Positions 10,950-21,600 of a stretch of DNA of 64,000 nt are shown one piece after another. The position numbers and the translations under genes are program-made. Below the pieces are notes generated by a model that saw only the letters and a program-made list of their open reading frames with translations, did no database searches and was not told where the DNA came from. The first letter of the stretch is position 1, and the number at the start of each line of letters is the position of its first letter. The stretch is from Rhizaria sp. SCN 62-66 (Eukaryota > Rhizaria, unplaced). The stretch is taken from positions 80,169 to 144,168 of the forward strand of contig MEDY01000016.1 in assembly GCA_001724265.1 (NCBI GenBank), in the 5' to 3' direction.

Positions 10950-11786
10950 CGCTGACTCGTCAATCTTGGGATAGAGATTCTAATAGCCTGTTTGTTTTCT
11001 AAAAAGAGCAATTGAAAAGGGGAGTAGATAATAAAGTAAACAAATAGGTTCAGATCAATGTAGACGTATTGACGATCAGTTCCAAGATATTTTGATGATG
11101 CTCTTTGAACATACAATCTGCCCTCTCGTGACGACTTGCCATATGGTTATCAACTTGATGCTGCTCGTGACTTTGGGTTTCCCTCATAGATCTATCGCGT
11201 ATGACCATACTCCTAAGCTGCGTTGAGGACGACATGTACACGATACTTGACCACTAGTACATTACTGGTTAGGTACGTGTACCCATCAAATCGAGAAGAG
11301 GTCCAATGTGTGTCGTAGTGTTTGTCATTACATTTACATTGTAACCAGCGTCAAAGTCACAGTTAATACACTGTGCTGTGCAGCACGCGAGTGACAAACG
11401 CTACGACCACCAGTTGCCACAATGGTATTTGGTCAGTCAATCACGACGATAGCAAAGGTACGAACCAGTTGCTTCGTGTTCCTTGTTACGGCTTGCTGCA
11501 AAGCATATCGTTACAGCCTCAAATCATCAAAAGGACGCGTGCTCATGCTTCAAATGATCACAATTCACAGCAAAAAGACCACGTCATTTTATTTTTGAGC
11601 ATGCATAATCTTCTTTATATATTACGTATAATCCGTCAAAGCGGGCTCCTCGCTTTAACAATAAAAAAATCCCTTACAGCTAAGCTCGACGAATTTCGAT
11701 CAGAGACTGATGGTCTCGTGTGCTCATCGCTCGTCTTCGTACTTAACATCACAGCTGTCACATCATCATCCCGTGCTGAGCCTTTC
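10950..11786. other. Intergenic: PIGM promoter side and 3' flank of T-protein gene, with a large inverted repeat
   Basis: 837 AT-rich bases without a gene I can support. A 16-bp inverted repeat spans 11312-11407 (listed separately). A minus-strand AATAAA at 11593-11588, about 195 nt past the T-protein stop, is a likely poly(A) signal. Confidence 0.5.
11312..11407. repeat. Imperfect 16-bp inverted repeat enclosing a second hairpin
   Basis: GTCGTAGTGTTTGTCA (11312-11327) and TGACAAACGCTACGAC (11392-11407) are reverse complements except for one position that would be a G:U pair in RNA. The 64-nt loop holds a second palindrome, GTGCTGTGCAGCAC, at 11373-11386. It lies outside coding sequence. Confidence 0.7.
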
Positions 11787-13192
11787 TTACTGCTTGGCCG
11801 CGGCGACCTTGGGGACGCGGTAGTAGTTGGCCGTGACGAAGGGCATCTTGACGACCTCGGCCGCCGTCGCCTTGCCGCGCGTCGAGACCTGGACCTCCTT
11901 GCCGGCGTCGGCGAACGCGGACTTGACGTACGCAATGGCGATCTTCTTCATGTTAAGCGACGGCGCGGGGCCGCCCGAGGTGACGACGCCGATCTGGTTG
12001 CCCGCGGGGTCGAGCACCAGGGAGCCCTGGCGCGCGGGGGCACCGGCCTTGACCTCGATGCCCACGAGCTTCTTCGCGGGGCCCTCAGCGAGCTGCTTCA
12101 GGATCGTCTCAGCGCCCAAGAAGCCACCCTCACGGCGGCGGCGGGGGGAGATGACCCTAAGAACAAAAAGAGCAAATGTAGTAAGAAACACATAGTCAGA
12201 GAAATATGAGTAAAGTAAGTCAACAGTAAAGCAAGATAAGACAGAAAAAAATATGAAATCTACGACACGAAGATATGAATTTGCGAAGAGGGAGTGCGTC
12301 GAAAGCGGGCGTACCAGGTCAGCCCGGCCTCGACGGGGGTGGTTTGCTCGTCGAGCTCGTGGCCGTAGAGGCACAGCCCGGCCTCGAGGCGCAGCGAGTC
12401 GCGCACGCCGAGCCCGGCCGGCAGAACCTCGGGGAACGACGTGAGCACGCTCCAGAGCTTGACGGCGTCCTCGTTGGCGCAGCCGACTTCGAAACCGTCC
12501 TCGCCGGTGTAGCCGCAGCGCGTGACGTCGACCTTGATGCCCTCGATCACGTCGGACGTCGAGGTCATGAACGCCATCTGTGCCAGGTCGACGCCCGGGA
12601 GCAGCTTCTGCATGATGCCCGCGGCCTTGGGGCCCTGGAGCGCGACGAGCGAGCGCTTGTCGAGGTACTCAAGCGCGACGGGCGTCGCGGACGGGTTGGC
12701 GGCGTTGTACTTGGCCATCTGGGCGCGGATGTGCGCCATGTCCTTGTCCTTGCAGCCGGCGTTGAGGACCATGAAGACGTGGTCATCGCGCGGGCAGAGC
12801 ATGAAGTCGTCGATGACGCCACCCTGCTCGTTGGTGAGCACGGAGAGCTTCGCGACGCCAGGCTTAGTGGCAGCAACGTCTGTGACGCAGATCGTCTCGA
12901 GGAACGCAACGCGCTTCTCGCCAGTGACCTTGACCTGGCCCATGTGGGAGACGTCAAAGAGGCCGGCGCTGTTGCGGACGTGCGCGTGCGACTGGTTGAG
13001 ACCGTCGGCGTACTGGACGGGGAGAGCGTAGCCACAGAAGGGAACGATCTTGCCGCCGGCCGCGGTGTGGACGTCGAAGAGGGCGGTCTTCTTGCACTCG
13101 GAGAGCGGGACCTCGGCACCGAAGCGGCGCACGGGGGCGGACAGAAGGGAGCGGAGCATGGAAGCGCCGCGGACAGAAGTGCGAGCGAGCAT
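11787..13192 (-). CDS. AMT: Aminomethyltransferase, glycine cleavage system T-protein (mitochondrial)
   Basis: Two exons: 13192-12315 and 12156-11787, phase 2, with donor GTACGC and acceptor TCTTAG. They give 415 residues, the usual length. The first 25 residues are a basic, Ser/Ala-rich mitochondrial presequence. T-protein signatures follow: TALFDVHTAAGGKIVPFCGY, LFDVSHMGQ (folate site), DRITRCGYTGEDGFEV-type block seen as VDVTRCGYTGEDGFEV, GLGVRDSLRLEAGLCLYGHEL, and the C-terminal barrel with GVVTSGGPAPSLNMKKIAIAYV. Function: it takes the aminomethyl group from H-protein, releases ammonia and forms methylene-tetrahydrofolate in the mitochondrial matrix. The stop is TAA. Confidence 0.96.
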
Positions 13193-13750
13193 GGAGGGAC
13201 CTGAACAGAGCGTTCATTAACGAAACAAAGAAGAGAACGAGTGCGGCGGTGCGATGAGAGGAAGCGAGTTGAAAAAGTGTCAAAAGAGAGAGTTTTCGAA
13301 CGTAAAATGATCTTACGAAAACAGAAAAGAAAGTAACAACAACCATATACAAGCCACATTAAAGGATATACACAATGACGCGCTTTTATGAAGTAGACTG
13401 GCTCTTTCCAAAAGATCCACTGGTCCGAATCTGACCGTCGACCCTCTTTGTCGCGCCACAAGCCGGTGACAGGGCACAGTCATAATCTTACTCCAAATGC
13501 GGCTTGCGTCGGAATGATGGACTCTTAAAGCTGGAATTTAGCGTAGATTTATACTATTAACATTGTGTATTCGGTTCTTGCCGATATTAAATACCATACA
13601 TATAAATGCGCCCTGCATACGGCGCCATTTCCCACCCTTCATCTTCATAAAAATTACGCTTGCGCAAACAACACAGTCTTTGCGACATCAAAAAAGGACA
13701 TCACAGCCCTGCCATGTTTGCGTATATCGCTGACGCTGAAGCTGACGCGC
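13193..13750. other. Intergenic: T-protein upstream region and 3' flank of the uL4m gene
   Basis: 558 bases between two minus-strand genes. It must hold the T-protein promoter. No ORF has gene-like composition. Confidence 0.45.
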
Positions 13751-15068
13751 TTACTGAGCCTTGGCAGCGGCCGCGGGGGCCGCGGTCTCAGCAGCAGCAG
13801 CAGCAGGGACCTCGGCGACGATGCCCTTAGCGGCGTCGCGGCGCGCGAGGGCCTCCTTGACCGAGAGCAGCTTGATGGGCTCGGCGACGAAGTCAATCGT
13901 GCGCGCGGTGGCCGTGAGGCGCTTCTCGAGGTCGAGCTTGCCCTGCATGGTGACGTAGACGGTGCGCGCCTTGAGCACGTCGAAGACGTTGGCGCCGCGC
14001 GCGGGGTGCACCACGAGCTGCTTGATGTTGCGCGCGGCGACGAGGAAGTTGGGGTCGTGCTCAAGGTCGCCGTGAATGAGCAGCGCCTTGTCGGCCTCGG
14101 GGGAGAAGGCCGCGAGTTTGGAGGCGAGGAAGCCCGTCTTGTGCGTGTCGGACAGCGCGGCGTCGAGCAGGAAGAGGCGGTTCGCCTTGCGCTTGGCCGA
14201 GAGGGTGACGCAGAGACCCTTGCGGCGGATCGCCATAGGCAGCACGTACGAATGGTCGCGCGGGCGGTGCGGAAAGGCGTGGCCACCGTGGTATTGACCG
14301 GGGCCCTTCATGTCGGACACACGGGCACGGCCTGTAGCGCGGCGCAGTTACACACATTCACAGTTGTTTTTGGAGGGGAAGAGTAGGTAGCAGGAGCAAG
14401 GGAGTGTGTGAGGCAAAGGTTAGATTACAAAGCAAAAGGAAAATACCATTATCACACAAAACGATAGTCTCCGACTTCGTGGAGATAAAAGGGAGTCGCA
14501 AATAGCGTAAAAAGAACGAAAGAGAGTCGTTGTGAATTGATGACGTACCACCGCCCTTCTGGGGGGCGAGCTTCTTGCCGGTACCGGCGACCTCAGAGCG
14601 GCCAAGCGATTTGTGGGTGCCCTGGCGGGCGGAGGCGCGCTGCCACTCGACAACGCGCTGAACGAGGTCAACGCGCGACGTGTCGGCGTTGAAGACGGTG
14701 CGGGCCAGGGGCGCGATGCCGACGCGCTGCTTCTCCAGGTTGTAGATCCACGACTCGGCCTGCGCGGGCGCAGGGATGATCTGCTTGCCGGAGATGGCGG
14801 GGGCGAGGTCGAAGTCGTAGAAGCGGTCGCGGCGACGACGCTCGCCGCCGTCGGGCTTGGGGATCAGCGTCTCGCCGGACAGCAGGCGGACGCGGAGTGC
14901 GGCGTACTTGTCGGCCTGCTTCTTCGCGTCGCGCATGTACTTGGGGTTATGCGCCATAGTGCGGTGAGCGACCGTGACGACGGGGATCGCCATCGCAGAG
15001 GCAGCCACGGCAGCAGAGCTGGAAGAGACGGCCGAAAGGCGGATGGCAAGACGAGACATGGAGGCCAT
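13751..15068 (-). CDS. MRPL4: Mitochondrial large-subunit ribosomal protein uL4m
   Basis: Two exons: 15068-14549 and 14331-13751, phase 1, with donor GTACGT and acceptor CTACAG. They give 366 residues. The start is the first ATG, opening a basic, Ser/Ala-rich presequence (MASMSRLAIRLS). The uL4 core is clear: LVQRVVEWQRASARQGTHKS, GRSEVAGTGKKLAPQKGGGR across the splice, ARVSDMKGPGQYHGGHAF, the HPRDHSY-like block PHRPRDHSYVLP, and the Rossmann-like half. The QKGxGRAR motif is the extended loop that reaches into the rRNA exit tunnel in bacterial L4. The Ala-rich C-terminus (about 25 residues) is extra. The stop is TAA. Confidence 0.92.
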
Positions 15069-15644
15069 TGTCGTCGTTGCTGAGCGGACGCTGTGAGAGG
15101 AGCTACGGAGCGCGGGTTGACAAGCGAAAAAAAGACTCAAAAACTGCAGATACACAGTAGCTTTTGAATCAAAGTTACGCTTAAAGACACGCTATTCCTG
15201 CCTGGTGTGCACCACAATTGAACCCGTTTGCAGCTGCTCTCGCTCGGTCCAATCCCGCTGCCCGCATTAAATTTCCCCTCGCCCACTTTTTCGGTCCCCA
15301 CTTTTCGATGTCCACCGCCGACCGACCGACCGACCGAGCAAACGACTCTTCGTCTGACTTGTTTGTGTTTCGATGTCGTTCTCGTTCTTTTCAGCGTTGA
15401 TTAGCGTGATTTCAAAATGGCAGCATTAAATTATTTTGTTTACACATAATATAGATACCGTTTATCACAAAATAGTTGAGGTCCCCATGTATCTACCTGT
15501 TTCTGTTCTGTCTTGGTTGCCAGTGACCGTTTCGTTCAGACCTGCCTGTCTCACTTCTCCGCGCTCTCGCCCGACTCTTGTTCCGCTTCTAGCCTACCCT
15601 TTTTGTTTATCTAGTTTTATTAAATTGATCTAACACAGCGCCAC
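15069..15644. promoter_or_regulatory. Divergent promoter region between uL4m and RSPH3 genes
   Basis: 576 bases between head-to-head genes. It includes a short tandem GACC/CGAC run near 15321-15337. T-rich sequence precedes the RSPH3 ATG at 15645. No defined element is recognised. Confidence 0.45.
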
Positions 15645-18600
15645 ATGTCCCAGGGCTACGCGTTTGCGGCTGCGCCGCAGGCCGTCGCGGGCAGTGCTCA
15701 CACACAGGTCGGACGTTACCGCGCCTCCAAGGGTGCCAACGGTGCCGCCAACAACAACACTGGCGCCTTCGCCAAGGACAAGACGATGGCTTCTAACCTT
15801 ATGCACGACAAGCGCATTGTCCGCGGCAGCACATTTGCGCTCGCGAACCGCATCGCCGCCCGCGCCACCCCCGGCATGCCCGGCGCGACTGGCCCTTACC
15901 ACGCACAGCAACAGCAGCAGCAGCTCGCCGCGACCCGCCGCGCACCCTCTGCCTCGGCGGCCCCCGCTGCCGGTGGCGCGTACTACTACGACGCGCTTGC
16001 GCGCGCGTCGACGCCCCCCGCGGTGGAGGGCCGCGTGCACACCGAGGTGCAGACGGACAACTACCTTGAGGACCTCCGCGAGGCGCACAACAAGGTTGAG
16101 TTCGGCACGCAGACTCTGCCGGAGCTCGACCGGCCGTCGGCGCCGCTGTTCAAGCCGTTGGAGCCGATCTTCTACCCTCTGTCCGAGGCTAAGTCGATCG
16201 CGCTGATGACTGACGCGGCGGAGCTGTTCGACTTCGACCTCACCGTGGAGCCGCTGCTGGCGGCGCTGTGCGATCGCGGCATCGAGGACGCGATGATGGA
16301 CGTGCTCGAGGAGGAAGAGCAGAAGGAGATGCGCAAGGGTGCGCTGGCGTTCCAGCAGCAGCACGCCGCCGCCGTCGAGGTGATGCACGCCAAGGAGCAC
16401 CGCGAAACGCGCCTGGCAGCGGAGACCGAGGCGCGCATCGTGCAGGAGAAGGCCTACCTGGCCGACAAGCAGGCCGCGGCCTCGCAGCAGGCCGCGCGCA
16501 CGGCGGCGCGCGACGCGCTGCGCATTGTGGCCGAGTCCGCGCTCGCGCGGCTCGATAACGCTGGCTACTTCTATGACCCCGTGGCCCGGCAGGCCGTGGT
16601 CGAGTTTCTGCCTGCGCTCGTGGACCAGGTTCAACGCCGCGCCGACCGCGTCGCCGCCGTGGCCGCCGAGACGGAGAAGATGGTGCTGGCCGCCGTGCAA
16701 CAGGCCGTTGTTGCGCAGAGCCGCGCGCGCGCCGCCCTTGTCAAGGAGGCTGTCGACGAGGCTGAGAGGTTCACCAAGTACGTCATCACAACGACTCAGA
16801 TAAGCTCTATCTTTAATGCTCATGAATGAGGAGCGGCTTTGTAGCATAGCATGCACCTTTAATTTTTTCTCTCTTTCATTTTCTTGCCTTCATATTCGCT
16901 CATAATATCTTTGTTATTATATCCATATCTTGTTTTTCTATTGCATAGGGAGAGCGCCGAGCGCCTCCAGGCCCCCGGCACTGTGGCCGGCGCCCGCTCC
17001 ACGGCAGTCGGCGCCGACAACAGCGGCGACAGCTTAAGCCCCGCCGACGCCCCCGCCGCCGACGCTTCCAGCGCTCCTGCCGCGACTGGCGCTGCCGCTG
17101 ACGGCACGGCGACGATCATGGACGCCGCGTCGGCGGCCGCCGCCGTGCCGGTGCCCAAGGTCGACGGCGTGCGCGCGCGCCAGCAGCCCAGCTTCGTGGC
17201 GCTCGCCGCCGCCGCCGCGCTCGCCTCGACCGCGGCCTCGTCCTCGTCCTCGTCCTCTTCGTCCTCGCTCTACGGCGGCGGCCCGGGCGCCGGCACCGTG
17301 GACGGCAGCGACGGCTCGTTCAACCCGCAGGTGGGCGTCCTCGGTGGCGGCGGCACGGGCCCCTACTCGTCGCGCCCGTCAACCAGCAACACGATCTCGG
17401 TGAGTGCGGCCGCCGCGCGCAGCGGCGTGGCCCACATCCCCCCTGTACCCAGCAACGCGGCCGCGTACGACCGCCGGCCTCGCGCTGCGGCCACAGCCAC
17501 GCCCGCGGCGCTCATGCGCGATGCGCAGCGCACCGCCATGCGCACTACGGGCCCTGTCACGACCCCCGCGTCCGTTCAGCAGCAGGAGCAGCAGGTGCAG
17601 CAGGATCAGCAGCGCATGCGGGCGGGCGGCGGCGGCGGCGGTCCCGGCGACGACGACGGCAGCGACGACGACGACAACGACGACAAGAGGGGCAAGGAGG
17701 CTGCTGCTGGTGGCAACGATGACGACGACGACGCTGCTGGCAAGAAGAAGAGCGGCAAGCAGAGCAAGGACGGCGACGACGCCGAGGACGACGCTGAGAA
17801 CGCTGACATCAAGGCCCTCGAGGCTGCCGCTGGCCTCACCGAGCCCTCCGTTCCCGCTGACGGCGACGCTCAAGACGACGGATTGTCCGTCGTGAGCGCC
17901 GAGCACGTCGACCCCGGACTGAACCTGCTGCGTTCCACGGTCCGCACACTGGGCTTCACGCCGATGTGGGCCGTCACCGAGTCTGACGACGCGGCCCCGC
18001 AGCAGCAGGACGGCGCCATCTACACACCCGGCTACCCGGGCCACGCCGGCGTCCTCGTCGGCGGCGGCAGCGACGAAGACATTGCGATCCTTGCTGACAG
18101 CTTCCTTCCGCAGCACCCGCGCCTGTCGCCCTCGGACGCGGGCTTTATCCCCGCACTCGCGCAGTCCATCTCCACCACTGCGTGGGCCGCCATCGACACC
18201 ACGGCGGGCAAGCTCTCGCTCCCGCTCTTCGCGCCCTCGCTCCACGCCGGGCTCGCGCTGGGTGACACCGTCACCCACGTCGACGGCGCCGCCGTGCGCG
18301 ACCCCGTGGCATTCCGCGCCGCGCTTCACGCGCGCCTGCCGGGCGACGCCGTGCGCCTTACCGTGCTGCGCGGCGCCGACGGCAGCGAGGAGACGGTCAC
18401 GGTGGAGGTTGCCGCGGCCTCGCGCAAGCTGCCGCAGGCCGAGGTCCGTCGTCAACGCGCGCGCCTCGAGCTGCCCCCGTTCCCCACCGCGCTGCTCGCG
18501 CGGCCTGAGGAGGCGCTGGCGCAGCTCGCGCGCGTCCCGCGCACGCTCGGCTTCACCGTCTGCGAGAGCGAGGACCACAGCGTGGCCGCCGCGCCGGGCG

Positions 18601-21600
18601 CTGTTGCGGCGCTCGCTGCCGCCGCGGCCGCTGCGCCGGCGGTCTCGGCTGCGACCAACGTCTGCGACGCCACGCCGCTGACCGCTGCGGCCGTGGCGAG
18701 CCAGTCCGCGGGCGCCGTGGGCGGGCTCGGGCTGTTCGACGCGCACTCGGCCGCGCCGGGCGCCTCCGGGCGCGCGCCGCTAGTAGCGGCCGCGCAGGCC
18801 GCCGTGGCGGCCAACGGCAGCGGCGGCATCGTCGTGCAGACGGCCTCCGAGGCTTCGGGGCTGCAGCCGGGCGACGTCATCCTTGCCGTCAACGGCGACC
18901 CGCTGCTCGCGGCGAGCCCCGCGGCGCTGCTCGAGGCCCTCGCATACGCGCACGCGCCAGCGGCGGGCGACGCGGCCGCGGGTCAGGCCACCGCCGTGTC
19001 GGCTCAGGCTCCGTACATGCTGCTGCCCGGCGAGAGCATCGCCGTCGAGGTGATGCGTTTCCCCGCCTCCGCGAACGCGCTGCCGCAGGCGATGATGGTG
19101 CAGGCCGTCGCGGCCACTATGGGCGGTGGCGCGGGCGCTGCGCCGGCCGCGCGCTCGGTGTCGAGCGACATCACCGTGCTCACGGTCAACGTGCTCGCCG
19201 TGCCCGCGGCCGGCGTTGTCGCTAAGGACGACAACACTGTTGGTCTTGAGTGGGTCGACGCGCGCCGCTATATGGCCGGCCGTTCACTGCCTGTCGCGCG
19301 CGTCGGCGTCCAACTGGACGCCAGCGCTGCTACTGGCAGGAAGTCCTCTGCCGCCGCCGGTGCTTCCAAGTCCGGCAACAAGAGCGACGGCAGCGCGGGC
19401 GCTGATGTCGCCGCCGCCGCCGCCGCCGCCGCCACCGCTGACAGTGCCAGCAGCAGTGGCTCGCCCGGGGAGGCCGCGGCGCTCCTCAAGCTCAAGGCGG
19501 CTGGCGCGTCGCTCGGCTTTGCTGCGGCGGCGCTCAGCGGCCCCGATGGCGGCCGCGAGGTTGCCCGCATGATCGAGGCCGCGCAGCTCCACCGCGCCGT
19601 GGCTGAGTACGGCGCGTCCGACGCCGCTGCACCGGCCAACGATGCCGTTGCGCTGTTCAGCGACGGCGGCGCGGCGACGTCAGGCGTGCTTGTCTCGTTC
19701 GTCGAGCCTTTCGGTTCCGCGGCCCAGGCCTCGCTGCAGACCGGCGACCTCGTCACGCACCTTAACGAGGCCCCCGTGGAGTCCCCCGACGCGCTGGCTC
19801 GCTTCCTGCGCTCCGGCTGTGTTGCCGGCGACACGGTGCACGTCACCGCGGTGCGTGCGCTGGACGGCCGCGTGCAGGAGCTCTACCTCGAGGCCGCACC
19901 GATCGCACCCCTCGCGCAGAAGGACGTCCGCGCGCTCCGCAAGACCGCCGGGCTGCCCGTGGCCGAGACTGCGTGGTACAACGGCGCCGCGGCCGCGCAG
20001 ACGCTCGCCGCGCTTGCGCCCACACTTGGTGCCGAGCTCGCTACCGTCGGCAACCCTGAGGAGGAGCAGGAGCAAGGCGACTCTGTCGTGGTCGTCGACA
20101 GTGTCTTCGCGCCCACCGCGACCGCGTCTGGCCTCCGCTCTGGCGACGTTGTCGTCAAGCTCGGCTCGTACCGCCTGCGATCGGCTGACGAGCTGCAGAC
20201 CATCGTCGCCAGTAAGCGCCCCGGTGACGGCCTGCTACTCACAGTTTCGCGTTCCGCTGGGGATGGCCAGGAGGAGGTGACTGTGTCGCTCACTCTGGCC
20301 GGTCTCCTCGACGTCGCTGCGTTCCCGTCCGCCGCACTCGCCGCCGCCGCTGCTGCCGCGCCCGTGCTGCCCGTGACGCGCGCGATGCAGACGTCTGCCG
20401 TCGTCGCGCGCGCGTTCAGCCTCGGCTCTGGCCTTCGCGCCGCGCCCGAGGGCGGGGCCATCGTCGACGCAGAAGCCGTGCTGTCGCTGCGCCGCATGAC
20501 CGTGGCGGCCGCCGCCGAGGCGCGCCGCAACAACGCGGCCGCGAACGGCAACGACGACTGGTGCGCGCTCGCCGACGACGGCGACGACGCCGCCGCGGTG
20601 CCCACCGTTGCCGCGCTGGAGCAGCTGCTGTCGTCGCCCGAGACCGCCGCGCTGTCGGCCGCCGACCGCGCCGCGGCCGTGCTGGCGCGTCTGCCGCGCT
20701 CGCTGGGCGTCACCACGCGCCGCTGCAGCGAGGGCCTGGCTGTCGTCGCGCTGTCGGCCACGTCTCCTGCCTGCGCCGCGGGTATCGTCGCGGGCGACGT
20801 CATCACGCACTTGCACGACGCGCGTGTGTCGTCGTCCGCCGCGCTCGCTGACGCGCTGCAGGCACAGCATGAGCTCGGCGACGTCGTCACTCTGCGCGTG
20901 CTGCGCAACGCCGACGCGCGCCCCGAGGTCATCACCGTGCAGCTGGGCACGCTCCCCGGTGCGCTGGCGGAAGCCTTCCCACTCGCGCGCATCCAGGAGC
21001 TGCGCGAGACTGCAGGCATGCCCCCCGCGCTGCACGCGCCGCCCGCTCTGCGCTCCGCCACCGACGCGGAGGTTGAGCTGCACGCGCTCGTGCCCTCGGT
21101 TGGCGTCAAGCTCGCCACGCGCGCTAGCGGCGGCGTCACGATCGAGCGCCTCAAGCCTCAGGGCCCCGCTGACCTCGCGGGTCTGCGCGATGGCGACGTC
21201 ATCATTGGCGTCGGCAAGACGCTTCTTCTGGTTGGTGGCGAGGCCGCGAGCGAGACGTTCCGCGCTGAGATCAAGCAGACGCTGCCGGGTGATTTCGTCG
21301 CGTTGCTGGTGCTCACTGCGGCCGCGGCGGAGGAGATCCTCTCGAGCGCGGGCGACCAGGTCGACACAGCCACCGCTGCCGCCGTCGCCGCCACCGCGCG
21401 CGCCGTGTACCTCGAGGTCAGCTGTGGCCTGCCCGGCGCCGCGCTGTCGCTGGACGCCGTGCGCGCGCTGCGCCTCACCGCGGGGCTCCCCGTCGGCGTC
21501 CACGCCAAGCGCGAGGCCGTGCGTCGCACTCTCGCCGACGCGTGCGAGATGCCCGCGAACAAGGCCGAGGTGTTCGCCTCGGTGGCGGGCTTCGGCGCCG

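Noticed and set aside
16884-17117. Independent start for the PDZ ORF at 16884
   Set aside because: The codon is TTG within intron-like T-rich sequence; the acceptor at 16947-16948 and phase match to RSPH3 explain the frame better.
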